From: Shinella zoogloeoides | GTDB lineage: Bacteria; Pseudomonadota; Alphaproteobacteria; Rhizobiales; Rhizobiaceae | DNA length: 64,000 bases | Assembly: GCF_033705735.1 (NCBI RefSeq) | Contig: NZ_CP131132.1 | Coordinates: 1 to 64,000 of the forward strand | Direction: 5' to 3' | Part shown: in pieces, positions 34,103 to 45,100 of the stretch | Layout of the letters: every line of letters starts with the position of its first letter | Position numbering within the stretch: the stretch's first letter is position 1 | Notes under the pieces: model-generated | Database searches by the model: none | Seen by the model: only the letters and a program-made list of their open reading frames with translations | Told to the model about the DNA's origin: nothing | Made by a program: the position numbers and the translations under genes

Positions 34103-35100
34103 TTCGATCCCTGTGCCTCTGCTGCGAGCATTCCTGCAACGACCGCGGCCTTGCGAGCCTCTGACTCCGAATGGTAGGTGCGGAGGCGCATCGAAAGTGC
34201 CCGCAAGCGGTTAAGTTCGATCATCAGGCCACGCTCTGACTGCATCTGAAGAGCATTGGTCCATTTTTGATAGGCGGGACCACCGCCATAGTTGTCTATC
34301 AAGGCATCCATGGCCTGAAGGACGCTCCCCGCCCCATCTCCGTCCCCGCTGGCCTTATTCGACATCGCCGCGACCGCAGCCAACGAAACTAGCGCAGGCG
34401 AGCGCCAAGCCTCTGCCTCGCGCGCACGCAGCATCGAGAATTCACCTCCAACAGTGCCTGTCTCATTACCCGTGGGCTTCTCCACCGCAAAACCAGCGAG
34501 CTGCTGGATTACTTTTCGCTTATCCTCTTCCGAGGCATTTACATCGAGCAACAACGAGGCGTCCGTCGAGCGCGGATCTCGCCGGTCAGCCGCCTGCTGC
34601 GCGACACTCGGAACAGATCCCGGCGATACGTCGATCTGCTTGTAAACACGCGAGGTTGAGCTACCGGTGCCATCAATAGCGCCCGTCACCTTCTGCAAAA
34701 ACGCCACTTGGGCGCATGCATTGGGTCCTTGCCCTGTCTCATACGAGTAGTTTTCCTTGATCGCGACCAAACGCTCGCGCCGCATCTGCTCAGTTACGGT
34801 ATTTGCGTAAGCCTCTTGGCTCTTCTTGGTGGCCTGCTGCAACCTTTGCCCTTCGCCGGAAGTTTGCCGGTTGAGCACCTTGAGCGCTGCGAGGACCTGT
34901 TCCAGCGTCTCGGAGCCAGCTTTGGCGACATCATTTTCCAAAATCTGCGTTTCTTGGATCAGATGCTTTTCGACTTGCTCGTGGGTGGCAATCCATCCAG
35001 TGCTAATCGCACACCATGCCGCAGCGGCCGAATTAGCGCCAAGCAGCATGCTACCGCCGAGAACAACTGAACCGAGAACAAAACGCTTATGCTTTTTCAT
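34099..35100 (-). CDS. Exported transfer protein, paralogue 1 of 3
   Basis: A 333-residue periplasmic protein with signal peptide (cleavage after SAAAA). The N-terminal third is a long helix pair with the shared motif AALKVLNRQTSGEGQ...TKKSQEAYAN and then KENYSYETGQGPNAC. The next two upstream genes encode proteins with the same motif, so they arose by tandem duplication. The plan (exported, helical, few cysteines) recalls VirB5-like minor pilus/adhesion subunits, but sequence evidence for this is lacking. Confidence 0.7.
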   Translation of the reverse strand: MKKHKRFVLGSVVLGGSMLLGANSAAAAWCAISTGWIATHEQVEKHLIQETQILENDVAKAGSETLEQVLAALKVLNRQTSGEGQRLQQATKKSQEAYANTVTEQMRRERLVAIKENYSYETGQGPNACAQVAFLQKVTGAIDGTGSSTSRVYKQIDVSPGSVPSVAQQAADRRDPRSTDASLLLDVNASEEDKRKVIQQLAGFAVEKPTGNETGTVGGEFSMLRAREAEAWRSPALVSLAAVAAMSNKASGDGDGAGSVLQAMDALIDNYGGGPAYQKWTNALQMQSERGLMIELNRLRALSMRLRTYHSESEARKAAVVAGMLAAEAQGSN

Positions 35101-35110
35101 CGGACAGCTC

Positions 35111-36124
35111 CTATTGAAGACCGGCGCGGCGCTGGCCAGCGCCTACAGAGACAACGCCCTCGTTGCCGTTGAACACAGCTCGGTTAACCCGAGACAGGGC
35201 ATAGGAAGACAGCGCCAGTTCCGTTCTCGCATTGTCTTTGACCTGAAAAGCCATCAGAGCGATGTTTGCGGCTTCAATCCGAACAGCGTCGAGCAGCGTG
35301 GCTCTCAGCGGCTTGTCGGCGCTGGCCTGCGCCCACTTCACCCCACCATCGTCACCTGTCCAATGCTTCATCAGCTCGGCCAGCTTTTCTCTCGGGCCAC
35401 CCGGCTCATTTTCGGCAGCGATGGACGACAAAACGTTCACCACGACCGAACGACGAACATCGTTCCTGTTCTTTTCGAAGGTCTGCAAATCGCCTGCCAC
35501 ACCGCCACCGGCTTGCTTCTCAATCGGGGGTCCGGCAACGAAATTGATATACTCTGCCGCCGCCGAGCTGTTGCCGCTGAATATAGCTTCGGCATCAAAG
35601 TTCGAGCCGCTTTGCGCCAATGACGCCCAATCCTTCGGGGACCCATATTGGCCCGGCTTGAAATAGGTGCCATTACGATAGGACGCGGCTTTCCCGGCCA
35701 TTGCCATGTTTGCAGCATAGAAAGACTGGCTCTTTGTCTGCAAACCGCAACTGTCATAGCCCGTGACGCCATAGCGCTCTTTCGCATCGGCAATTTGATA
35801 CGCCTGCCTCTGCGCAACATTTGCGCTTGCTGCCGCTTCAGCAGATTTCTTTACCACGGTAGAGGTTTGCTGACCCGATCCCGATTCCTGTTTCGTCAGG
35901 ACCTTCAGCGCTGCCAACAGAAGCTGGCGTTGGCGCATCTCTTCCGTGATGAGCAACGTCTTCGATTTCACGATCTGCGTCGTCACAGCAGTATCGAGCT
36001 GTAGCGTCCGCTGGATTACATGCGCCTCAACAGCACATGTCACGGCAAACGCAGGGGACGAAATCCCCGCCATCGTAATCGCAGCGAGATAAAACGCCGC
36101 CTTTTTCTTCGAAATAACGGTCAT
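35111..36124 (-). CDS. Exported transfer protein, paralogue 2 of 3
   Basis: A 337-residue exported protein (signal peptide ending SSPAFA). Residues about 65-130 carry AALKVLTKQESGSGQ, VVKKSAEAAASANVAQRQA and KERYGVTGYDSCG, which align with the neighbouring two genes. The C-terminal half differs between the three, suggesting different binding partners. Overlaps the upstream gene by 4 nt. Confidence 0.7.
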   Translation of the reverse strand: MTVISKKKAAFYLAAITMAGISSPAFAVTCAVEAHVIQRTLQLDTAVTTQIVKSKTLLITEEMRQRQLLLAALKVLTKQESGSGQQTSTVVKKSAEAAASANVAQRQAYQIADAKERYGVTGYDSCGLQTKSQSFYAANMAMAGKAASYRNGTYFKPGQYGSPKDWASLAQSGSNFDAEAIFSGNSSAAAEYINFVAGPPIEKQAGGGVAGDLQTFEKNRNDVRRSVVVNVLSSIAAENEPGGPREKLAELMKHWTGDDGGVKWAQASADKPLRATLLDAVRIEAANIALMAFQVKDNARTELALSSYALSRVNRAVFNGNEGVVSVGAGQRRAGLQ

Positions 36125-36876
36125 TGCATATCGCCTCCCATACCCGACACCGCCACGCCCATCATTGTCGAACGGGACGCTGAAAGCGCCGCGCCGCGCA
36201 TACGGGCATTCATCAATTCCAGACGATCCCCTACAACTTCAGCATTAGGCTTGATCGTCGGCAGTGGGGCGAGGACATCAATGTAGTCCGCAGCCGTCAC
36301 GACTTCAGCGCCGCCATAATTTCTATTCACGAGAAACGGCGCTGCATTCGAATCCCCGGCGTTGCGCTCGCTTCGAACGGTCGATTGGCAGTATGTCGGG
36401 CCGAGGGCCGCACGCTCCTGATCGGTGCAGTAATGTCCGATCCTCTTAAGAAGCGAGTTCTTGATTGTCGCGGCCGCGTTTCCGCCGCTGCTCAGGTATT
36501 TCTGATCAGATGACCGGAAAGCGGTCAGCATCTTCTTTTCGGAATTATCGACACCTGAGAGACCCGACCTTGCATCCACAACAGCGCAGGATGTCTCACC
36601 TTGACCAGTTTCATACGAATATCGGTTTTTGATGTCGGCCATACGGAGCGCCTGCTCTTGCGCAAGTTCCGCATTCACCGCCGCCTCTTCCGATTTCTTG
36701 ATCACGTGCTGTGTTTGGGATGCTGAGCTGGAGACTTGCCGGTCAACCGTTTTCAGGCCAGCCATGAAGCGCTCGAAACTAGTCGCCCATTCCATGATCG
36801 TTGCATTGGCAGCGCCCGGCATCGTCGTGCCAGCGAAAGCGATGCCAATCACCAGTGCGGTTGCTGCTTTTCGCAT
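36121..36876 (-). CDS. Exported transfer protein, paralogue 3 of 3 (shortest)
   Basis: A 251-residue exported protein with signal peptide (cleavage after GAANA). It retains the family core AGLKTVDRQVSSSAS, VIKKSEEAAVNAELAQEQA and KNRYSYETGQGETSCA, but begins about 30 residues closer to the core than its paralogues, and the C-terminal domain is short. Six cysteines in total fit with the DsbC/G-like protein encoded in the same cluster. Confidence 0.7.
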   Translation of the reverse strand: MRKAATALVIGIAFAGTTMPGAANATIMEWATSFERFMAGLKTVDRQVSSSASQTQHVIKKSEEAAVNAELAQEQALRMADIKNRYSYETGQGETSCAVVDARSGLSGVDNSEKKMLTAFRSSDQKYLSSGGNAAATIKNSLLKRIGHYCTDQERAALGPTYCQSTVRSERNAGDSNAAPFLVNRNYGGAEVVTAADYIDVLAPLPTIKPNAEVVGDRLELMNARMRGAALSASRSTMMGVAVSGMGGDMQ

Positions 36877-36888
36877 CGGATATCCCCT

Positions 36889-37536
36889 TTACTGCTGGAA
36901 GAGATTTCCGAACGGGTTGCTCGTGTTTCCGGTATTGCCGGTGGGCTGCGTTCCATTACCCACCGTGTTGTTTCCAGCCTGCACGGCAGGCGGGGTCATG
37001 ATCGGCTGGTCGATGCCGTTGCCGGTGCTCATTGACGCCAGCGTGAAGTCATACTTTCCGATGCCAGGAATACTCGGAAGCTTCAGCTCTGTTACGCTAT
37101 TCCCTGAACCGCCAAGCAGCTCATTCATCTGTCCTCCCATGACGGAATCGAACTGGTACATATTGTTGTTGATCTTCCCCACCACCTTCTGCAGTTGGTC
37201 ATTGAGCACTTGGCAAACTTGCTGCTGAGCTTTCTGGATCAAACCATTGATCAACTGATCCGCCGCCCCGCCCAAGAAATCGAAGCTTGTGGGGATCAGG
37301 TTCGAGAGATCGAGGGAATCGAGCAGGTTTGAGCCAAGGCAGCTATTGGCCCCGTTAAAAAACTCGGAGCTATCCACTTTCGCTGCATCGAGAAGCGCTA
37401 TCTGTCTCTGAACCGCTGCATCGGCCGCTTGAGTGATCCCGCATCCACCCGCACCTTGAGCGGAAGCCGGTGAGGCCGCAAAAATCGCCGCCGAAACTGC
37501 CAACCCTGCAAACGTCGCCTTCGTTGTGGCACGCAT
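36889..37536 (-). CDS. Exported protein of the transfer region, unknown function
   Basis: A 215-residue exported protein: the signal peptide ends SPASA, the mature part begins QGAGGCG and contains helical AADQLINGLIQKAQQQVCQVLNDQLQKVV, and the C-terminus is a low-complexity Asn/Gly/Thr/Pro tail (from about 170). The ATG at 37536 (GGAGAG site) is chosen because the longer frame would run into the preceding gene without a signal. First of the exported group. Confidence 0.65.
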   Translation of the reverse strand: MRATTKATFAGLAVSAAIFAASPASAQGAGGCGITQAADAAVQRQIALLDAAKVDSSEFFNGANSCLGSNLLDSLDLSNLIPTSFDFLGGAADQLINGLIQKAQQQVCQVLNDQLQKVVGKINNNMYQFDSVMGGQMNELLGGSGNSVTELKLPSIPGIGKYDFTLASMSTGNGIDQPIMTPPAVQAGNNTVGNGTQPTGNTGNTSNPFGNLFQQ

Positions 37537-37552
37537 GTCCGTCTCTCTCCTG

Positions 37553-37774
37553 TTAGCCTCTTTCCCACGCGGCAAGAGCCGCCAAAGCAATTCTCAAATT
37601 TCTGACGGACAAAACCGCCGCGAGATGATCGGCACCATATGCCGCCGTCTTCTCGAAACCTTGGCCGGTGCGATCCTCGACCGCGAGCGGCTTGTACAGG
37701 TCAACGAGGACGGCACCTTTCAGCGGATTTACCGCCAGTTGAGTTCCGCTATCGGGGTTTGCGTTCTCTGGCAC
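37553..37774 (-). CDS. Small protein of unknown function
   Basis: A 73-residue protein that ends 16 bp before the next start and has amino-acid composition like its neighbours (LKGAVLVDLYKPLAVEDRTG). No signal, no membrane segment. It is probably the first gene of the exported-protein operon. Only moderate confidence that it is expressed. Confidence 0.45.
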   Translation of the reverse strand: MPENANPDSGTQLAVNPLKGAVLVDLYKPLAVEDRTGQGFEKTAAYGADHLAAVLSVRNLRIALAALAAWERG

Positions 37775-37910
37775 TCGCTCGACCTCTGAATTTCACTGTG
37801 AAATCAAAAAAAGATTTACTGCATAATGCGGCAATATCCAACCCCCCGCAGGCCGCATTGAGAGCAATCCCGCAGAGTTGAATAAGAACGGCCTGTCGGC
37901 AGGAAAAACG

Positions 37911-38882
37911 CTAAATACGGAACCTTTGGACGATTTTGATAAACCGCTCTTCGATTTTCGGAGCATCAAGGGGGATATTTTTCTCGGAGCAGAACTTTCG
38001 GAAGGCATTCGCCACAATATCTGCATCAGGGGTGACGCCTGTCGAATGCTCCCTAACCAGATCACGCCAATGGCTGAAATAAATCGATCCGCTTGCTGGA
38101 AATGCTACGGCTCCAATGGCCCGCCCACCTTCTCTGCGCGGCTCTGTTGTCTTCGATCTTTTATTTAAAAAATAAGATTCTGATTTCTGCCTAGTATTTT
38201 GTGTACCCCTTGCAGCGGAAACCGGGCGGTCAGACCGGTCCTTTTTTTGCATTCGCTCAAGTCGAGCGCGGCACCAGTTCACGACCTTGATCAAGCAAGC
38301 CTGAGCGGGCCGTATAATCGACGTTACACCCAACGTCTTCCCGCTCTCAACCACGATGAAACCGCTCGATTTCAGATGAGCCAAAGCCTGCTCGACTGAT
38401 GATCGGCTGCACCCCGCCTTTTTAGCTATTGTCGCAATGGAAGCGTCACATCGCCCGCGCGCGAGGGCGCTAAGCTCGCAGATCGTGTGCAATACCGCTC
38501 GAAAACTGGCACGAGGAAGCTTCGCATAGATCTCGGCTACGTTTGCCCCGCTCTTTTCGAGCTTCGCTGAGAACCAACCCGCACTGATGTTACGAGTTCT
38601 CGCCTGCGCACGCCGTTCCTCCAAGGTAAGCCTCGAATGGATGGCCAAGGGTGTGCCCCATTTTACCGGTCGCGCTCTCCGGCCCGCCGAGAGTTCCGCC
38701 CGACGCTCATTCACCGCGCCGTAGACAGACTCCACAAACTCATCATCCAGTAGCCCGCGAGCGTGCGCACCGATGACAGCCTTGATGCAACTATCCAACG
38801 CCGAATGTGACCATGTATTTTTGACGTTAGATAGGATTGTTCGTTCGCTGAGTTGGCACGTCGCCAACGCTGAAGCACTCAT
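37911..38882 (-). CDS. Winged/HTH DNA-binding protein; candidate plasmid replication or control protein
   Basis: A 323-residue basic protein. A helix-turn-helix is clear at about 165-200 (ASIATIAKKAGCSRSSVEQALAHLKSSGFIVVE), of the winged type used by plasmid initiators and some regulators. The N-terminal region (about 1-110) and C-terminal region are not recognised. It is monocistronic, with a hairpin that overlaps its leader. It is the only protein in the window that could plausibly be a replication initiator, but this cannot be shown without a search. Confidence 0.6.
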   Translation of the reverse strand: MSASALATCQLSERTILSNVKNTWSHSALDSCIKAVIGAHARGLLDDEFVESVYGAVNERRAELSAGRRARPVKWGTPLAIHSRLTLEERRAQARTRNISAGWFSAKLEKSGANVAEIYAKLPRASFRAVLHTICELSALARGRCDASIATIAKKAGCSRSSVEQALAHLKSSGFIVVESGKTLGVTSIIRPAQACLIKVVNWCRARLERMQKKDRSDRPVSAARGTQNTRQKSESYFLNKRSKTTEPRREGGRAIGAVAFPASGSIYFSHWRDLVREHSTGVTPDADIVANAFRKFCSEKNIPLDAPKIEERFIKIVQRFRI

Positions 38883-38891
38883 CTTTCTCTC

Positions 38892-38909
38892 TTTCCGGTT
38901 AGCCGGAAA
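38892..38909. promoter_or_regulatory. Palindrome in the leader of the HTH gene
   Basis: TTTCCGG-TTAG-CCGGAAA, a perfect 7-bp inverted repeat, lies 9 bp upstream of the HTH gene start and abuts its GAGAG ribosome site. Either an operator for autoregulation or a translational hairpin. Confidence 0.45.
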
Positions 38910-39013
38910 CGCCGAGAAAAAAAGACAAAAAGACTTGCATTTCGCCCTGAAGGAATCTACCTTCTAGGGAGAACGGCGCTCGGCAAAAGCGTTCTTTTCT
39001 ATCTTAGTTTTCG

Positions 39014-39039
39014 ACCCCGGACGGGAGACCGTCTGGGGT
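39014..39039. other. Strong GAGA-loop hairpin in the 38.9-39.15 kb gap
   Basis: CCCCGGACGG-GAGA-CCGTCTGGGG, an 11-bp stem with one wobble pair, between the HTH gene promoter and the end of the giant methylase-helicase gene. No T-run follows on either strand, so it is not a standard intrinsic terminator. The rest of this 270-bp gap shows nothing further. Confidence 0.5.
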
Positions 39040-39153
39040 TCGGCATTTCTGGGGTTAGCTTTCTAGTCCTTGACTGATTCCCTTTCCAAAATTTTTCACA
39101 ATGAAACCCGACAGAAAAAGTATGTCAAACTTTTTAACGCCGGGTAACTCATT

Positions 39154-42100
39154 CTACACGGCTGCAACTGCTGGTGACGTGGCTCTCTCTGAGCGCACCG
39201 ACATAGTAGCCTCCGTTTTTGCTCCCAAATGCTGACTGATCAGCTCACGGGAGAGATTCGCCACAACCTCATTGTACACGACCAGCGCGCCTTTGATGCC
39301 GATCATCCCATCAAGGGACTTATCGCTCGCCGCAGCGCATAGAATCGCGGCTACGTCCGACGCCGATGCGATCTCCTTCGCCACTGTCGAGTTGCGCACC
39401 ACGGCCGTGCCAAGCTTGTTGCTCCAATCTGCGCAAAGCGCATCCTTGGATTTGTCGCAAACATCGTTCTTGGCTTTTACGATTACGCCGAAGGTCTTCC
39501 CACCGAAGGCAGCCAGCGCGCCTTTTTCGCTGAGTGACGCGGCGCACCTGGCTATCTCCTTTTGGTCCCAATAGACCCGGAAACCACTGGCCGCGTCAGA
39601 CGCGCCCTCTCGAATTCGGATCGATGCGCCGGGAGTGAAAAGCTTTTGCGTCGAGTCCCCGAAAGGATCGGTGCCGACAAAAAGACCGGTATTGATCGCC
39701 CCTTGCTGCCGTACAGCTTTGACGATTTGCTCATGCATCTCTTGCAGCCGAGGCCGGATCAGATCGCGAACATGATCAATCGTAACCTTGCAGCCACCGT
39801 GGACCATCCTTGTGAGCATGTCACAGGCGATGTATTCCGCCCGCGCCTCGTCGTCTGCCTCGCTGATAATCCCCGTCATTCCTAAAAGGAGGCCGGAAAC
39901 GGAAGCCACGTCAGCTTTCATGAAGCCGACACGGCTTGCCACGCTCGATGTCAATTGCTCGAGCACTTTCTTGTGCCCATCGCGCTTGAGCAAAAAGCAG
40001 TGCCGGATCGCGCCGCTTTCGTCCGTATACATTGCCTTTTCGCCCATTCGCTTCCCCGCGAGAGCCGAAACGGCGGCAAAAAGGTTGCCTTCAACAGCAT
40101 ATCGCGTCCGACTGACGCTCCCGCCCTGCACATTCTGGAACAGGGCCATCATCACGCTGTCTTCGGGACTGCCATCTCCCAAGAACGGCTTCCAGTGAAG
40201 ACGTTCATAACCATTTCCGAAATCGGGGGATTTTCCCTTCGCTTCGGCTTCTTCCAGCGCCTGAGCGAGAGGTTGAGACCACATGGGCGCAATGGACCGG
40301 GCGAGGCCAATCCCGTCATCGTCCAGACGCGCACTCTTGAACGCCCATATCTTCGTGACGCCCTTAGCCTCAACTGTCGCTTGGTGTTCTTCGCGTAGGA
40401 TCGCATAGACAGATGCCATCGGCATATCGATCAGGTGCTCCTCGCCGGGTACTGCGATCCGCACGCTCCACTCGCCAAGATTCAGGGGCTTCTCCTCGTT
40501 GAAGCGTACATCGGTGATCACGGCCGGGACACCGATCTCTCTATCGGTGTGATCTGTCCCGTCGATATAATCGACGGCGGCATTGAACAGCGTCGAATCT
40601 CGCAGCCTTGAGACCAGCTTGGGGTAAACCGTGACGATAGCGCCGGGTGCGAGTGTTGGTGCTATGTCGAGCAGGAAATCAAGCTTGTGCCCGGCATCGA
40701 GCACCATTTTCTCAAGCCCCTTGATTTCCTTTTCAGCATCGCGTGTCCATTGATTATCCCAAAACCCTTGGGCGACCTCCAATGGGTGTTCTGTCGCTCC
40801 AAGGCTGCGCAATTCGTCAGAGCGGTTCATCACACGGTCGAAAATCGGATCAGAGAAACGAATTTCCTGACCACTCGGCGCGAGGCTTTCCAGCCGCTCA
40901 ACAACCGACATCTCGCGGCCAAGGGTTTGATCGATCATCCATCCCTTGCCCCGCGCTACCGCGTCCTCAACAGCCAGCACATCGATTGGCTTGATTGTCT
41001 CCTTGTAAGTCAGCTTGTTGAGCGCAAGGGGACGTTCGGACATGCGTGCTGATGCCGCGTTGCCACTTATCAGCGATGCCACTTCTTTCACCTGCGCCCG
41101 CCAGTCATATTCTCGCAGCCGCAGAGGATTTTCGCCGAGGGCGTCCAGCAAGGCCACGCGCATCTGAAAAGCGGTGTCCAGCTCGCCCATGATCGTGCGC
41201 TGCATGCCGGAAGGCAGCGCGATCATACGGCCCATCAGCTTCTCAGAATATTTCGTCTCGATATCGGATTCCGGGTCGATATCGAGCGTGACGGCAATAT
41301 CCGGGTTATTCTTGAGATATTCGCGGCTGACAAATTGCCCCACCTCGTTGAGAAGGTCGAGCGTATCCTTAATGTTGGACTCGTTTTCACGGGTGGCCGT
41401 AGAAGCCGCTGTAAGCGAACGGTTCTTTCGGTTGAACAACTGCGCCAGACGATCCGAGCTGGCCAGCCCTTGCAGGGGCACCGTATAGAGCGGAGGATGA
41501 ATTTGCCCGACACGATTGATGCGGCCGTCCATCTGGCGCTCCTGCGTCACATCGCCCTGCATCTGCGCCTTGATCATCTCCCGCTGCCGCACGTCGAAAC
41601 CATTTGCGGGTGACGCCTGCGCCGACAGGCCCACAGCGGCCGACTGGTTCAGGATCAGAACATCCACACGACCGTTATTGAAGTCCGAAACAACATCGTG
41701 CTTAAGCGGCTTGGGCCGGGCGCTAATGACAAATCCGCCCCCATCTTCCGCTGGTCGCGACATAAAGGAACGGCCCGTGATTTCTCCCAATGATAACCCG
41801 TGCTTTTCGAGTGCCACGGCTAAGTCGTCGATCACGGTCATCGACAATAGGGAAAAGTCGGCCGCATCCACCCGCGCATTGAAATCAGCCAGCCAATCTT
41901 CGTATTCGTGAAGGCGAATTTCTGTGACCGCCCCGAATCCATTGCTTTCCTTAACGGTCAGCAACCGGTCAGCTACACGCTTGATCACATGCCCGAGGTG
42001 GGGCTTCTCAGGGAGGACATAGGCTGACCCCTTCATGATGCCCGCATTGTCGGCATCATCGAGGCCATCATTATCCCAATGGCTCGCGATCAGATCGCGC

Positions 42101-45100
42101 ATCAACGTGTCGCCAGTATTGGCGACCGCCACCAGAGGCTTCCTGCCTTCGGCGATTGACTTCAGCACGAGGTCTTCCAAGAAAACCCCATTGATAGCCA
42201 GCGTCAGGTAGTTCGACAAATGATGGAACCGGGAGGCTGGTGATTGATAATGCACGCCGACCGAGCCTAGAGCACGGTCCCGTTCCGCACCCTCTGGCAT
42301 CTGTTCGATGTCCTTTTTCAGCTCCTTTTGCCGATGCTGAGACCAATCTTTGACCTCGCGGCCGAGGGCCAGCAACTCGGACATCTTGTGCGCGAAAAGA
42401 TCGACCTTTTCGAGTACCTGAGCAAAGCGAACCGGATCGACATCTTGCAGAGAAACAGTTTCGCGAGCGACTTCAGTGTTGTCGAGTTCACGCGCAATAA
42501 GCCCTCCCGACCGCGCCATCTCGTAAGAAAGCGCTTCCTGCAAAGCCAGCGGCTCTTTTTCGATCAGCTCCACCAGTCTGTCGGGCGGAATCCCGACATC
42601 CGGTAGCGCAGAGCCGTAGACGCGCAAATTCCGCGCACCCTTCAACGCCGTCCCTGACGCATATGCAACGGAACCACCTGCCGCTTTGACGCCCTCAACC
42701 AGTGCTGTCATCGAGAGACCGACGTTCGACCCCTCACCGGCTGCTCGATGAGCCTCGTCCATGATCAACAATGGTGGCTTGTCCTGCTTGCCAAGCCACT
42801 CCATGATCGCCGCAAGTTTCGCTTCCCTGCCCTGCGCGCCGAGCTGCGAATATGACGACAAGATCATGTTCATCGACGGATCAATCGTCTTTTCACGTTT
42901 GGCAGACGATGGCGATGCCCGGAAAACGAAACCCTCTCCACGTCGCCGCTCCCCCTGAAAATCGGGGTCAAGGATCGATGCATCCTTACTGCTGTTGACG
43001 ATGTAGGGTTTGATAAACTGCGGCAGCTCATTGGCTGGCTTCCGCATTACCGTGGCCAGATCGCGCGCTACAAAATCCGTGAATAACGAGGCATTATCGG
43101 TGAAGAACAACACCGGCCGATCCTCTTTGAAGGCCGCACGGGCGAGCGCCGCGAGCTGACGGCCTTTCCCAACGCCCATCAGATCTCCGACAATAATGGA
43201 TTCTGCCCGCAGCGCTTTATGAAGCGCAAGCCCTACACCATCGACCTGTCCAGCATGCAGCAAGCCTCCCAACTCGCTGACCTCAACGCCAAGGCTGTCT
43301 GCAACAAAATTATCTACCGGCCCGCGAACGCGCTCCAGCTCCGTGAGGGCAAGTGCGACCGGTTCTGCCAGCGCTTTTTGAATCTTGAGAACAGGGCCAC
43401 CAACAAGGGAGGCGGACTCATACGTGACTTGGAACGGATCATTCTCAACAACCAAGTCATCGACCAGCACATCAGGCGAAACCACGAACTCGGCCTCGTC
43501 CTCCGACATCTCAAGTTCGTCTTCACTGACCGCCTCGAACACCGGTTCCTCGACACCTGGACCGACCGGGGGAACTGCCGGGACCAGAGCCGCCGGCACA
43601 TCACCGTTGGGCGTCTCATCTGTCGTGATATCAGCGTCGTCAAAGTCGGGAGCTACGAACGTTCTAGCAACCCGGGTGTCTGGCGCCGAGCGCCGAGCCA
43701 TAATCTCGTCCATGGCCAAACGTGCAGCATCGCCCCACGCGAATAGCTGATCAGTGGTATGGAGATATGGCAGCTCATCGGGGATTTTTTTCGCTCTCTC
43801 AGCGGAGAGCGGGTTTTCAAGCCGGGGGCCAAGGGCATAGACGATCACAGGGAACTCAGCGCCGGATTTCCGATAGAGCCTTCCGTCGAGCATGGCAGCG
43901 CCAGCAACCTCGAAGGTCGCATGGAGATAGTTGTTGAAGAAGCGTGTCGCTCCCTCAAGCTTGCCTTCGCCCATCATCTCACCCGGTAGAACTAGGAACG
44001 AGCGACCACTGTCCGCTCGCACCTGGTTCAACGCGTCATAGACGATCCGATGGTCAAGGCGTGAGATGGAGAGCGTGCGGCCCTCTCTATCAGCCACATT
44101 CTGTGCCTTGATCGCCTCAAAGGGTGGGTTTGCCAGAACGGCGTCAAACGCCATTCCTCCAAATCCACCTTCAGCGTTCACTTCGAAAGCTCGCGGCCTG
44201 ATATTTACAAACGGTGCGCCCGCATCCTTCAGCACTCTTGTGCCACGTTCTGCGCGTGCCTTGTCCAGCTCAAAGCCTTCTATACGTGCTCCGGCCGCCG
44301 CAGCGCCGAGCGCCAGCGTTCCGTTTCCGGCCGTTGGCTCAAGCACCAATTCTCCCTCGCGGATGCGCAATATATCCTGTGCGACAGCCGAGATCGTAAG
44401 AGGCGTTGAATATTGCTGCAAACGCAGCCGTTGCGCATTTCGTTCGCCATGAGCGGCAGACCTATCAGTCAGCTCTCTGGCGACTTCACGGAAAGCCCCA
44501 CCGCTGCGCACGAGGTTTGCAGCTTGGACCGCCAATGCGGCTTCAATTTCCTCCTGAAAGGCGAAAACGCTAAGGAAAGGAGACGCGTCATCGACAACTA
44601 TATCCTTGTGCAACCGGGCTATCGATCCCCGGTCAAAGCTATCACCTTGCACGATAGCCAGTGCTACACCGGCCGCGCACCCTGCCAGCTCAGTTGTTCG
44701 AATCGCGCGTAGGAACCGATCACGATGCTCGCCTTTTTCACGACCGTTGCTGAAGCGGTCGTACTCGTAGTGGGCCTCATTCGCTTTGTTGACTGCTACT
44801 CGGCCCCCGATGGTTTCAAATACCTTTGAACCGGCGAGGTTAAGGCCGATCTGGCGCGGAGTGACCATATCACCCATGCCGGTGCCGCTCATGCACTCGT
44901 GAAAACGCTTGGACAAGAGCGCGCGGTCGGCAACATCGACGTTGAAATCATCGTCCCAAAGCCGCCTGATCGGAAGGCCGCAAGCAACCCACAAGTCGCT
45001 TGGATCGAGATCGCCGGGCGGTCTTACGACGAAAATCGTGGCTTCGCCCCTCGTAACCGTATTGAGAACGGGCACATTGCAATACTTCAGACCGCCCCGC

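Noticed and set aside
14391..38882. tRNA genes, rRNA genes or riboswitches in the transfer region and elsewhere
   Set aside because: No tRNA-like cloverleaf or conserved rRNA stretch was noticed anywhere in the window; tRNAscan would be needed to exclude one.
39015..39038. Hairpin at 39015 as an intrinsic terminator
   Set aside because: Strong stem, but no run of T on either strand; listed only as a structure.
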